The translations under genes and the position numbers were made by a program. A stretch of 34,421 nucleotides of DNA. Source: Myxococcales bacterium (GTDB lineage: Bacteria; Myxococcota_A; Polyangia; Palsa-1104; SHYY01). The first letter of the stretch is position 1. Each line of letters starts with the position of its first letter. The notes under the pieces are model-generated. The model saw only the letters and a list, made by a program, of their open reading frames with translations. It ran no database searches and was not told the DNA's origin. Shown piece by piece: positions 1 through 7,537 of the stretch. The stretch spans positions 1 through 34,421 of the forward strand of contig SHYY01000051.1 of NCBI GenBank assembly GCA_009692555.1. The letters run 5' to 3'.

Positions 1-242
1 AAGCGGGCGCCATCCGGCGCTCCGAACCGGCCCGCTCCCTCGGCGATGTAGGGGGCATCCTCCTGGGTGGCCAGGGGGGTCGGTTGGCAGGAGGAATTTG
101 TTGCGGGAGGAAGTTCGATTGCCGTCGCTGCGGACGGGACGACTACGACTACGACTACGACTACGTGACGAGCAAGAGCCAGCAAGAGGGCCCCCTCCGC
201 TGTTAGGCACCCGGCAGCCCCGGGGCAGAGGCGGGCGGGCGA
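1..242. other. Window edge, no supported gene
   Basis: No reading frame here has a convincing start, ribosome binding site or recognisable protein. On the minus strand an ATG at 58-56 would open a frame leaving the window, but its AGGAGG sits directly against the ATG with no spacing, so I do not call it. A plus-strand frame from 98 is Arg-rich and reads through the antisense of the lipoprotein gene, which is typical of a GC-rich shadow frame. The only structure is the GACTAC microsatellite at 141-164. Confidence 0.5.
141..164. repeat. GACTAC hexamer microsatellite, four perfect units
   Basis: Four exact tandem GACTAC units follow a GC-rich flank and end at GTGACG. The unit length of six matches a second low-complexity tract at 2168-2209, although the unit sequence differs. 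It is not inside any gene I can support. Confidence 0.9.
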
Positions 243-1106
243 TCAGTGGGCCGGCACGGCGTGGAAGCCGAAGCCAACCGACAGGGCATCGCGCAGGCAG
301 CACACTGGCGACGGGCGCCACGCACCGGCGGCGTCAACCAGGCGGACATCGGGGGCGCGCACGCTCTGCGTGACCGCCGAGTCGCGGAACTCGGCGAAGC
401 TCACTTTCCCGTCGTGATCGCGGTCGAACACCATCACCGCCGCGCGGTGGTCGTCGGGGTGCGCGTCGATCATCTGGAGAAGCCCCCGCCAGGTGGCGTC
501 GAGCACCGGCCCGTCCAGGTCGGCCGCCCGGATCGCGCCGTGAAGCACGCCCGTGAAGCCCGCGCCATCGGGACGCAGCTCGATCTCCACGCCGACCAGG
601 GGCAGCGCGATCGGATCGCTGTCGGTGTAGAGCGGCAGGTGGACGGTTGTCGCGACCGGCAGGTGGGTGAGGCGCGTGCGATTCGACGTGAAGGCGCCCG
701 CCACCAGCGTGCCGCCCACCGTCCCGGACGGCGCACCGGCCGCGCCGATGAAGGTCACTCCCACCGTGTCGTCCGCCCGCAGCGCGGCATCGTCGCTCAC
801 GACCTCCAGCAACGGTGCGAGGCGGCCGGAGCCGAGCAGGCGCGGGAGGTCATCGAGGGGTGCGTCCTTGCCCACCGCGATGGTGCCGATGACATTGCCG
901 AACTGATTATCGGGCTTTCCGTCGCCGTCGAGGTCGTCGGCGAAGGCGCTCCTGGTCAGCGGCAGGTCGATCCGGTCGATCACGAAGCGCCGTACGGCGC
1001 CCGTGAACGGGCCCAGGTTATCGTCGGTGGTCGGGGGCAGGCCGCCGCCGCATCCGGCGACTCCAAGTACCGGGAGAGCAAGGAGAACGAGGTGTCCGAG
1101 GTTCAT
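243..1106 (-). CDS. Secreted lipoprotein with an EF-hand calcium-binding loop
   Basis: Predicted 287 residues. The ATG at 1106 is chosen because it starts a signal peptide ending in a lipobox (VAGC, lipidated Cys19); the open frame extends further upstream but as antisense to the neighbouring amidohydrolase. Two candidate Ca2+ sites are visible: an Asp-rich DLDGDGKPD stretch at about 58-66, and a complete 12-residue EF-hand loop at 228-239 (D228, D230, D232, G233, E239). The rest is unrecognised and looks beta-rich. It is probably anchored to the outer membrane or cell surface. It diverges from the exported amidohydrolase across 141 bp, so the two may share a control region. No Shine-Dalgarno sequence is obvious. 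Its function is unknown; Ca2+ binding is inferred from the motif only. Confidence 0.8.
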   Translation of the reverse strand: MNLGHLVLLALPVLGVAGCGGGLPPTTDDNLGPFTGAVRRFVIDRIDLPLTRSAFADDLDGDGKPDNQFGNVIGTIAVGKDAPLDDLPRLLGSGRLAPLLEVVSDDAALRADDTVGVTFIGAAGAPSGTVGGTLVAGAFTSNRTRLTHLPVATTVHLPLYTDSDPIALPLVGVEIELRPDGAGFTGVLHGAIRAADLDGPVLDATWRGLLQMIDAHPDDHRAAVMVFDRDHDGKVSFAEFRDSAVTQSVRAPDVRLVDAAGAWRPSPVCCLRDALSVGFGFHAVPAH

Positions 1107-1247
1107 GCTCGCCGCGCCAAGCAAGCGGCGCGCCGCCCGGAATGGCGGCCCTTCCCCTCGCGGGGCGATGAGAATCCGACAGCCGTCGTCCGATCCTCGG
1201 CAAGATGGAGGACGGATACCCTGGCCTCGCCGGATCATCGAATCCCC

Positions 1248-2129
1248 ATGAGAGTCCCGCTCGCTCTCGCCACCCTCGCCACCCTCGCCGCCGCGTCGCC
1301 CGCGCCGGCCGGGGAGCCGCCGCTGCCGCCGCTGCCGCCGCTGCCGCCGCTGATCGACGCCCACGCCCACATCGGGCGCTTCGCTGGCTTCGACCTCGCG
1401 CTCGCGACGCTGCAGAAGAACCTCGATCGCCAGGGCGTGCGCCACGCCGTGATCTCGAACCTCGACGGGGCGGCCCTCCCTGGCGTCACCGCCGACCTGG
1501 GCGAGCTGGCGATCAACGAGGAGACCGCGCGGGTGGCGAAGAGCGATCCGCGGCTGGTGCCGCTCGCCTGGGCCAGGCCCGGGGCGCCGGGAGCCTCCGC
1601 TGCCCTCCTGGAGCCCTTCCTGCGCGATCGCGGCTTTCGCGGGATCAAGTTCCACCCCGACTTCAATCACTTCTCGCCCGACGACGCGGCGCTGGTGCCG
1701 TACCTCGAGCTCTGCCGTCGCTACCGCGTTCCGGCGGTGTTCCACTGCGGCCTCTCGCTACGTTCGCGGGCGCGGGCGATCCAGCGCGCCGCGCGCCGCT
1801 TCCCGACGGTGCCCTTCGTGCTCTACCACATGGGCTTCGGGACCGACCACGAGGAGGCGATCGCCGTCGCCCGCGAGGCGAAGCGGGACCGGGACGCGAT
1901 CATCTTTCTCGAGAGCGCGCAGGTCGATCCCGCGTCGCTCTTGCGGGCGATCGCGCAGGTGGGCGCCGACCGCGTGCTGTTCGGCACCGACGCCACCTAC
2001 TTCGGCCGCGATCACTACGCGACCTACCGCCCCCTCCTCGCCGCCGCCCGCCGCGCGCTCACGCAGGAGGACTACCGCCGCCTGATCCACGACAACGCGG
2101 CGCTCCTCTTCCACCTCGACGGAAAGTGA
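1248..2129 (+). CDS. Exported metal-dependent amidohydrolase (amidohydrolase_2 / TIM-barrel family)
   Basis: Predicted 293 residues from the ATG at 1248, which opens a signal peptide (hydrophobic 4-16, Ala-rich cleavage region near 21). A Pro-Pro-Leu repeat follows at about 25-34, encoded by CCGCTG repeats. The metal-binding pattern of the superfamily is visible: H39 and H41 (DAHAH), H166 (VFHCG), H194 (LYHMG) and D248 (FGTDA), plus K134 in GIKFHPDF. Members of this family hydrolyse or decarboxylate small cyclic or carboxylated substrates, but the substrate cannot be read here. A signal peptide is unusual for the family and places it in the periplasm. The much longer open frame starting at 246 is antisense to the lipoprotein and is not part of the gene. 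Confidence 0.82.
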   Translation: MRVPLALATLATLAAASPAPAGEPPLPPLPPLPPLIDAHAHIGRFAGFDLALATLQKNLDRQGVRHAVISNLDGAALPGVTADLGELAINEETARVAKSDPRLVPLAWARPGAPGASAALLEPFLRDRGFRGIKFHPDFNHFSPDDAALVPYLELCRRYRVPAVFHCGLSLRSRARAIQRAARRFPTVPFVLYHMGFGTDHEEAIAVAREAKRDRDAIIFLESAQVDPASLLRAIAQVGADRVLFGTDATYFGRDHYATYRPLLAAARRALTQEDYRRLIHDNAALLFHLDGK

Positions 2130-2167
2130 CCCCCCGTCTCCCTCGTTCCCGTCCCCGCGTTCGCTCT

Positions 2168-2209
2168 CGTTGCCGTTCCCGTTGCCGTTCCCGTTTCCGC
2201 TTCCGGTTT
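2168..2209. repeat. Period-6 low-complexity tract (CGTTSC units)
   Basis: About seven hexamers lie between the amidohydrolase stop and mutY: CGTTGC, CGTTCC, CGTTGC, CGTTCC, then the degenerate CGTTTC, CGCTTC and CGGTTT. The preceding 30 bp are similarly C/T-rich and look like decayed units. The strict alternation suggests duplication of a 12-base dimer. It fills most of the 105-bp gap and is not coding. Confidence 0.85.
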
Positions 2210-2222
2210 CTCCCGACGCTGC

Positions 2223-2228
2223 TAGCCT
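2223..2228 (+). promoter_or_regulatory. Candidate -10 box (TAGCCT) for mutY, possibly leaderless
   Basis: TAGCCT, within CTAGCCT, ends 6 nt before the GTG start of mutY, and no Shine-Dalgarno sequence intervenes. Transcription would start at or next to the start codon. No good -35 hexamer is visible. Similar CTAG-containing boxes precede the GNAT, folE and zinc-ribbon genes. Confidence 0.35.
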
Positions 2229-2234
2229 CGCATC

Positions 2235-3347
2235 GTGCCTGCTCCCGGCGCCCCCTCCCTCGCCCGCATCCGCGACCACCTCGCCTCCTGGTATCGCCGC
2301 GGCCATCGCGATCTGCCGTGGCGTCGCACCCGCGATCCCTACGCGATCTGGATCTCGGAGGTGATGCTGCAGCAGACCCGCGTCGACACCGTGATCCCGC
2401 GCTACACGCGCTGGCTCGCCCGTTTTCCGACGGTGGAGGCGCTGGCGCGGGCGAGCCTCGACGAGGTCCTCGAGGAGTGGGCCGGCCTCGGCTACTACGC
2501 CCGCGCGCGCAACCTCCACGCCGCGGCCCGCGCGGTGAGCGAGCGCCACGGCGGCCACCTCCCCGACGATCCCGCCGCGATCCGCGCCCTCCCCGGCATC
2601 GGCCGCTACACCGCCGGCGCGATCCTCTCCCTCGCCTGGCACCGAAGGGAGCCGATCCTCGACGGCAACGTCCTCCGCGTCCTCTCCCGCCTGTTCCGCC
2701 TCGCGGGGGATCCGCGCGCCGCTGCGGGTCAGAAGGCGCTCTGGACGCTCGCGGAACGGATGGTGGAGGCGGGCGATCCAGCGACGATCAACCAGGCGAT
2801 GATGGAGCTCGGCGCGACGGTGTGCGCGCCCCGCGATCCCTCCTGCGCTTCCTGCCCGCTCTCCCGGGTCTGCGCGGCGCACCAGGCAGGCGACACCGGG
2901 GCCTTTCCCGCCCCTTCGCGCGCGACGAAGGTGATCGCGATCGATCAGGTCACGGTGGCGATCATCCGCCGCGGCCGGATGCTGCTGGCGCGCCGCCCAC
3001 CGCGCGGGATGTGGGGCGGTCTCCTCGAGCCACCGACGGGAGCGCCGCGCGAAGGTGAGCCGCTCCCGGACGCCGCGAGACGGATCGCCCGCGAGCGCGC
3101 CGGCCTCGCGATCACCGACGTCACGCCGCTCGTCCGCTTCCAGCACCTGCTCAGCCACCGACGGATCACCTTCCACTGCTTCCACGCCGAGGCGCCGCGC
3201 GGCCGGGTGCGCCTCGAGGGCTACGACGCCTTTTCCTGGATCGAGCCCGACGCGGCCGGCGGTCTCGGCATCTCGCGCGCGACTGCCCGCATGATCGAGG
3301 CGCTGATTCGCATCCGCGCGCCGAAGTCGACAAGCCCTCCCGGGTAG
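2235..3347 (+). CDS. mutY: A/G-specific adenine DNA glycosylase MutY
   Basis: Predicted 370 residues from a GTG start. MutY removes adenine mispaired with 8-oxoguanine, protecting against G:C to T:A mutation. Visible marks: the HhH-GPD glycosylase core with SEVMLQQTRV carrying the proton-donor Glu42, the helix-hairpin-helix LPGIGRYTAGAIL at 119-131, the catalytic Asp143 in ILDGNV, and the [4Fe-4S] loop C197-x6-C204-x2-C207-x5-C213. A C-terminal NUDIX-like domain (about 233-355) recognises 8-oxoG in this family. Length is normal. The start has no Shine-Dalgarno sequence, and a TAGCCT box lies 6 nt upstream. The NUDIX domain has no complete hydrolase signature, as expected for MutY. Confidence 0.96.
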   Translation: MPAPGAPSLARIRDHLASWYRRGHRDLPWRRTRDPYAIWISEVMLQQTRVDTVIPRYTRWLARFPTVEALARASLDEVLEEWAGLGYYARARNLHAAARAVSERHGGHLPDDPAAIRALPGIGRYTAGAILSLAWHRREPILDGNVLRVLSRLFRLAGDPRAAAGQKALWTLAERMVEAGDPATINQAMMELGATVCAPRDPSCASCPLSRVCAAHQAGDTGAFPAPSRATKVIAIDQVTVAIIRRGRMLLARRPPRGMWGGLLEPPTGAPREGEPLPDAARRIARERAGLAITDVTPLVRFQHLLSHRRITFHCFHAEAPRGRVRLEGYDAFSWIEPDAAGGLGISRATARMIEALIRIRAPKSTSPPG

Positions 3348-3384
3348 CAGTATTGTGGTGCATATCCTAGCCGGGAGAAAACCC

Positions 3385-5469
3385 ATGACCGCACCCACTC
3401 GTCTTGCCCATTTCCTGCGCCCCTGCGCGCTGCTCGCCGCACTCGGCCTCGTCGCTGCTGGCTGCGGCGACGACCCGAACCCCGACGGCGGCACCGCCCA
3501 GGACCTGGCGAAGGCCAGCGACCTCACCATGGCCAAGAAGGACATCGCCCAGCCGCTCCCCGACCTGCCCCAAGAGGAGCCGGATCTCGCCGGAACCCCC
3601 GAGGATCTCGCGAACGAGGCCGATCTCGCGAACGAGGCCGACCTCGCCGGGAACCAGAACGGAGACTTCGATCTCCCCGCCGCGGACCTCGCGGTCGAAG
3701 TGGACCTCGCGATGAACCCCGATCTCGCGATGCCCGCGCCGCCCGACCTGACCGCCCTCCCCGACCTCACGCCGCTCCCCGACCTCATCGTCCCCGGCTG
3801 CGGCGCCGACAACGCGCCCTGCCAGGTCAACAACCAGAACGGCCTGTGCAAGAACAACCTCTGCGCGCCGTGCGCGGATCCCGCCGATGACGCCGCCTGC
3901 AACAAGGCCTACACCGTCGGACCGACCACCTTCCTCTGCGCCGCCGGCGTATGCGCCCCCGGCAACTGCAAGAAGAACCCGGACTGCCTGAATCCGGCCG
4001 GCCAGATCTGCGGCCTCGCCACGCCGAACCTGTGCGGCAAGTGCGCCAACGACGCCCAGTGCGTCGCCGGCTACGGCAACGGCTTCGTGTGCAACCCGAT
4101 GACCGGCACCTGCGTGAGCGGCGCCTGCGCGCTCAAGGACAACACCGCGTGCGCCCAGAACGGCGCCGACGTGTGCTGCGCGATGGCCTGCACCCCCGGC
4201 AACTGCTGCGACGATCAGTACTGCAAGACCCTCAAGATGAACAACGCCTACCTCTGCTCCAACCACACCTGCACCCTGTGCGACGTGGTCGCCAACAAGA
4301 CCTTCCTCGTCGACCCGGTGAACGGCAACGACGCCGGCGCGACCGGCAGCGGCACCGGCGGCGGCGCGCCCACCGCGGCGTGCGCCTTCAAGACCATCAG
4401 CCGCGCCCTCCTGGCGATCGGTCCGAACCCGCCCGCCGGAACGCGGGTGATGGTCAAGGGCCCGTCGACGGTGGACATGGGCGAGAGCTACCCGATCCAG
4501 GTGCCCGCCAACACCACCATCATCGGCTCCGGCGCGGTCACGGTGAAGGTCCCCGGCAACGGCTCGGGCTTCAACCTCGCCACGCCGCTCTCCGCCCTCG
4601 CCAACCTCACCCTCGACGGCTCCGGCAACACCGCGCTGAACGGCGTGCTGGTGCGCAAGGGCGCCTCCGAGTGCGGGATCGAGAACCTGGTGATCAAGGA
4701 CTTCCTCCGCGAAGGCATCCTCGTCACCGACGGAACGCTCAACATCTACTACGGCGTCTCGTCGACCAACAACGGCACCGTCGCCTCGCGCCGCGCCGGC
4801 CTGCGCATCAACGGCGTCGGCAAGGTCAGCATCAAGTCGACCGCCGGCCAGCCGCAGACCTCCTTCAGCGGCAACAGCGGCTTCGGCATCCTCGTCGAGG
4901 CGGCGGGCGGCGTGCAGATCATCGGCGCCCCGGGCGTGAACGGCGCCGGCACCGTGGTGGCGAACAACAACTACTACGCCGGCCTGTGGATCCAGCAGAC
5001 CCCGACGCTGCAAAACCTGCCGCCGAACGTGATCAACGGCCTCGTGGCCTGGACCAACGCGCCCTACTACGGCGTGCGGCTCTACGGCGGCGCGGCGGTG
5101 AAGATGCGCAACTGCTACATCCTCTCCAACGCCAGCCACGGCCTGATCGTCACCCCCTGGGTCTCGGGGATGACGCGCAACAACGACACCTCCAAGATCG
5201 ACCTCGGCAAGCTGGGCGACTTCGGCAAGAACACCTTCCAGGCGCCGCTCGGCCAGGCGCAGAACCAGGGCTCGGGGCTGTGCTTCAACCTCGACGACAA
5301 CGCCAACCAGGCGCTCCAGGCGGCGGGCAACATCTTCGCCGGCCCGAAGGACTGCTCGGGGATGAACCCGGGCGCGCTGGTGAGGATCGCCAACACCTGC
5401 GCGAAGAACTCCGACGTCGGCTTCACCGGCATCGGCAACTCGATCATCACCGCCAACTGCACCAACTGA
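3385..5469 (+). CDS. Lipoprotein with DLA-repeat stalk, Cys-rich region and beta-helix domain
   Basis: Predicted 694 residues from the ATG at 3385, chosen for its GGGAG 7 nt upstream and the signal peptide that follows (hydrophobic 13-26, lipid-accepting Cys27 in VAAGC). A low-complexity stalk at about 40-137 repeats Asp-Leu-Ala/Thr. Next comes a Cys-rich segment at about 139-300 with many CxxxxC pairs resembling small disulfide modules. From about 307 the sequence FLVDPVNGNDAG...FKTISRAL matches the opening of DUF1565 / pectate-lyase-like right-handed beta-helices, and the remaining 380 residues are Gly/Asn-rich with repeating short strands. It is probably a surface or outer-membrane lipoprotein binding or cleaving a polysaccharide; no catalytic residues can be assigned. 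A 12-bp hairpin follows the stop. Confidence 0.85.
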   Translation: MTAPTRLAHFLRPCALLAALGLVAAGCGDDPNPDGGTAQDLAKASDLTMAKKDIAQPLPDLPQEEPDLAGTPEDLANEADLANEADLAGNQNGDFDLPAADLAVEVDLAMNPDLAMPAPPDLTALPDLTPLPDLIVPGCGADNAPCQVNNQNGLCKNNLCAPCADPADDAACNKAYTVGPTTFLCAAGVCAPGNCKKNPDCLNPAGQICGLATPNLCGKCANDAQCVAGYGNGFVCNPMTGTCVSGACALKDNTACAQNGADVCCAMACTPGNCCDDQYCKTLKMNNAYLCSNHTCTLCDVVANKTFLVDPVNGNDAGATGSGTGGGAPTAACAFKTISRALLAIGPNPPAGTRVMVKGPSTVDMGESYPIQVPANTTIIGSGAVTVKVPGNGSGFNLATPLSALANLTLDGSGNTALNGVLVRKGASECGIENLVIKDFLREGILVTDGTLNIYYGVSSTNNGTVASRRAGLRINGVGKVSIKSTAGQPQTSFSGNSGFGILVEAAGGVQIIGAPGVNGAGTVVANNNYYAGLWIQQTPTLQNLPPNVINGLVAWTNAPYYGVRLYGGAAVKMRNCYILSNASHGLIVTPWVSGMTRNNDTSKIDLGKLGDFGKNTFQAPLGQAQNQGSGLCFNLDDNANQALQAAGNIFAGPKDCSGMNPGALVRIANTCAKNSDVGFTGIGNSIITANCTN
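3604..3639 (+). repeat. 18-bp perfect tandem duplication in the DLA stalk
   Basis: Two identical 18-base units beginning GATCTCGCGAACGAG lie back to back and encode Asp-Leu-Ala-Asn-Glu-Ala twice. Identity at every third base shows a recent in-frame duplication, so the stalk length is probably unstable by whole repeat units. Confidence 0.9.
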
Positions 5470-5479
5470 TCCGTCATGA

Positions 5480-5511
5480 CGGAGGTGCCCGTCGTGGGGC
5501 GGGCACCTCCG
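5480..5511 (+). terminator. Strong hairpin after the beta-helix lipoprotein gene
   Basis: A perfect 12-bp stem (CGGAGGTGCCCG pairing with CGGGCACCTCCG) encloses the 8-base loop TCGTGGGG, beginning 11 bases after the stop codon. Only a weak T-poor tail (GTTCAT) follows, so it may be an L-shaped intrinsic terminator or an mRNA-stabilising hairpin. It separates this gene from the acetyltransferase. Confidence 0.75.
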
Positions 5512-5540
5512 GTTCATCCCCCCGAAGTTCGGCGCCGCGC

Positions 5541-5546
5541 TAGAGT
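5541..5546 (+). promoter_or_regulatory. Candidate -10 box (TAGAGT) for the GNAT gene
   Basis: TAGAGT, within CTAGAGT, ends 9 nt before the ATG at 5556 and lies after the upstream hairpin. No Shine-Dalgarno sequence precedes the ATG, so a leaderless or near-leaderless transcript is plausible. No -35 element is recognisable. Confidence 0.35.
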
Positions 5547-5555
5547 AGCCGGCCG

Positions 5556-6803
5556 ATGAGCGCCGACCTCGAATTCCGTCCCGTCACCGCGGACGACTAC
5601 CCCGCCCTCGCGGCCCTCAGCGTGCTCGCCTATCCGTGGGGCGGCGACGAGGCCGCGACGCGCGTCGAGCGCTACCGGGCCCGCTTCGCGCTGTGGGACG
5701 CCGAGGCGATGATCGTGCAGCGCGCCGGGCACCACGTCGGGATGTATACGACCCTCCGTTATAACGGATGGCTCGGCGGAGTGACCACGCGGGTCGCCGG
5801 ACTGGCCGGAGTCGCGGTGGCGCCGGAGGCCCGAAGGAGCGGCGTCGCGGGGGCGATGGTGCGCGATCACCTGCGACGGGCGCACGCCGCCGGCAGCGCG
5901 TGGTCGATGCTCTACCCGTTCGCGGCCGACTTCTATGCCCGCTACGGCTGGGCCACCGTGTCGCGCCGCGTGCGCTGGCGGATCCGCCCGTCGGAGCTGC
6001 CACCCGCGCCGGGGCCTCTCCCCGTCGAGCGCTTGTCGCTGGCGCGGCCCGAGCACCTCGCGGCGGTCCAGCGCGTGTACGAGGCGTTTTGCGCGCGCAC
6101 CAGCGGCAGCCTGTCCCGCACCGCCGGGCAGCTGGTCTGGCAGTGGAGCGGCGACCGACGGATGGTGATCGGCACGCGTGACGAAGCGGGCGAGCTCACC
6201 GGCTACCTCCTCGCCACGCTGCGCTCCCCGAGCCCGCGACCGCAGGTCCTGGTGGTGCCGGAGCTCTCTGCCCTCGACGACCGCGCCCATCGCGCCCTGC
6301 TCGGTTTCCTCGGCGCGCAGGTCGATCAGGCGGATTTCATCGAGCTGGACACGCCGGTGGACGACCCGCTCGGCGCGCTCCTCACGCTACGCGCCCCGGA
6401 GCGCGAGACCCTGGAGATGCCGGAGGAGCACCAGCCCCTCGGCGCGGTCTACAGCGGGATCATGGCGCGGGTGGTCGATCTCTCGCGCGCGCTCGTGGAG
6501 CGGGGCTACCCGCCGGGCGCGACGGCGCGCATCGCCTTCGCGCCGCGCGATCCGCTCCTCCCTCACAACGAGCTTCCGATCACGCTCACCATCGAGGAAG
6601 GGCGCCCGCGGGTGGCGCCGGGGCGGTCCGCCGGGGCGCCGCTCCTTTCGGGGCCGGTGGGCGAGCTGAGCCGGATCCTCGTCGGTGGGGTCGCGCTTTC
6701 GGCGGCGCTGCGCTTCGGCCAGGTGTCCCTCGAGGGCGGCGACCCCGACCCGATCTCCCGACTCCTCGCCCTGCCCGCCCCCTACCCGCTGGTTGTGTTC
6801 TAG
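5556..6803 (+). CDS. Eis-like GNAT N-acetyltransferase
   Basis: Predicted 415 residues, close to the 400-420 usual for the Eis (enhanced intracellular survival) family, which carries two GNAT folds and a C-terminal SCP2-like domain and acetylates amines such as aminoglycosides or protein lysines. The acetyl-CoA motif is at about 84-98 (AGVAVAPEARRSGVA). FYARYGW at 126-132 matches the region holding the catalytic Tyr (Tyr127 or Tyr130 here). The protein ends in Phe; in mycobacterial Eis the C-terminal Phe carboxylate acts in catalysis, so the terminus appears conserved. The substrate is unknown. Its stop codon TAG forms the first half of the box upstream of folE, so the two are adjacent but perhaps separately transcribed. 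Confidence 0.85.
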   Translation: MSADLEFRPVTADDYPALAALSVLAYPWGGDEAATRVERYRARFALWDAEAMIVQRAGHHVGMYTTLRYNGWLGGVTTRVAGLAGVAVAPEARRSGVAGAMVRDHLRRAHAAGSAWSMLYPFAADFYARYGWATVSRRVRWRIRPSELPPAPGPLPVERLSLARPEHLAAVQRVYEAFCARTSGSLSRTAGQLVWQWSGDRRMVIGTRDEAGELTGYLLATLRSPSPRPQVLVVPELSALDDRAHRALLGFLGAQVDQADFIELDTPVDDPLGALLTLRAPERETLEMPEEHQPLGAVYSGIMARVVDLSRALVERGYPPGATARIAFAPRDPLLPHNELPITLTIEEGRPRVAPGRSAGAPLLSGPVGELSRILVGGVALSAALRFGQVSLEGGDPDPISRLLALPAPYPLVVF

Positions 6804-6806
6804 ACT
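6801..6806 (+). promoter_or_regulatory. Candidate -10 box (TAGACT) for folE
   Basis: TAGACT ends 7 nt before the ATG of folE with no Shine-Dalgarno sequence between. The TAG is also the stop codon of the acetyltransferase, so chance cannot be excluded. The identical hexamer stands 8 nt before the ATG of the zinc-ribbon gene on the other strand. Confidence 0.35.
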
Positions 6807-6813
6807 CCGCGCC

Positions 6814-7416
6814 ATGAGCGATCCGAAAGTTCAGCAGCTCCTCGACACGGCCTATCGCGACATCGTCGGCGCGCTCGGCGAGATGGGCTACCCGATCGGC
6901 GACGACAACTTCCGCGAGACCGGACCGCGCGCCGCGCGCGCGCTGCTGGAGCTGGTGCTGCCGGTGGCGACCATCGAACAGGGCGTCGACGATCTGCTGG
7001 CGAAGAGCTTCACCGCCACCTACGACGAGATGGTGATCTCGAAGCACAACGTCTGCTTCGGGCTCTGCCCGCACCACCTGCTGCCGGTGATCTACCGCGT
7101 CTCGGTGGCCTACCTGCCGTCGGAGAAGGTGCTCGGCATCTCCAAGCTCTCCCGCCTGATCCGCCTGCTCTCCAAGCGGCCGGTGCTGCAGGAGCAGCTC
7201 ACCCAGGACCTCGCCGAGGTGCTCCACTCGCGCCTCGCCAGCCGCGGCTCGGCCGCCTACATCGAGGGGCTCCACCTCTGCATGGCGGCCCGCGGGATCG
7301 GCGCCCACGAGGCGCGCGTCGTCACCAGCGCGGTGCGCGGCGTATTCCGGGATCAGCCCGCCACGCGCCAGGAGTTCCTCGATCTGGTGACCGCCGCGCC
7401 GACCTCCCTGCTGTGA
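6814..7416 (+). CDS. folE: GTP cyclohydrolase I
   Basis: Predicted 200 residues, normal for the family. It converts GTP to 7,8-dihydroneopterin triphosphate, the first step to folate and other pterins. The zinc ligands are visible as C85 and H88 (CPHH) and C156 (LCMAARG); the 71-residue separation of the two Cys equals that of the E. coli enzyme. RPVLQEQLTQ at 122-131 corresponds to the conserved RPQVQERLT helix supplying the GTP-binding Glu region. Two oddities: the usual CEHH is CPHH (Pro86), and MxMRG is MAARG. These may mark a divergent subfamily. The ATG at 6814 starts a homologous N-terminus without Shine-Dalgarno sequence; upstream extension of the frame lies inside the GNAT gene. No other folate gene is adjacent. 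Confidence 0.93.
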   Translation: MSDPKVQQLLDTAYRDIVGALGEMGYPIGDDNFRETGPRAARALLELVLPVATIEQGVDDLLAKSFTATYDEMVISKHNVCFGLCPHHLLPVIYRVSVAYLPSEKVLGISKLSRLIRLLSKRPVLQEQLTQDLAEVLHSRLASRGSAAYIEGLHLCMAARGIGAHEARVVTSAVRGVFRDQPATRQEFLDLVTAAPTSLL

Positions 7417-7422
7417 ACTTCC

Positions 7423-7512
7423 CTACCGTCGCAGCCAGTTCAGGTGGATCGTGCCGAGGAAGAGCGCCGTCGCTGCGCCGAGGAGCATCAGGTTGCCGAT
7501 GATCGGGATCAT
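7423..7512 (-). CDS. 29-residue single-pass membrane microprotein
   Basis: A 30-codon frame, ATG at 7512 to TAG at 7423. It begins MIPIIGNLML and ends HLNWLRR: one hydrophobic helix (about 2-24) followed by a positively charged end, the layout of a small N-out membrane peptide. It is supported by a GGGAGG Shine-Dalgarno sequence 7 nt upstream and by TTGCCA-N17-TATAAT ending about 25 nt before the start. No homologue is known to me; it is as short as KdpF or CydX-type subunits but does not resemble them in sequence, and no partner complex is adjacent. It lies convergent with folE, 6 bp from its stop. Too short for standard gene callers. Confidence 0.6.
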   Translation of the reverse strand: MIPIIGNLMLLGAATALFLGTIHLNWLRR

Positions 7513-7537
7513 GTCGGTTCCTCCCACTTTTGAATAC

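Noticed and set aside
98..373. 91-codon plus-strand frame near the left edge
   Set aside because: Arg-rich low-complexity product that includes the GACTAC repeat and overlaps the lipoprotein's end in antisense.
246..1247. N-terminal extension of the amidohydrolase frame
   Set aside because: This part is antisense to the EF-hand lipoprotein; the signal peptide at 1248 marks the real start.
3355..3384. GTG start ten codons upstream for the beta-helix lipoprotein
   Set aside because: The ATG at 3385 has a well-spaced GGGAG and a normal signal peptide; the upstream GTG has neither.
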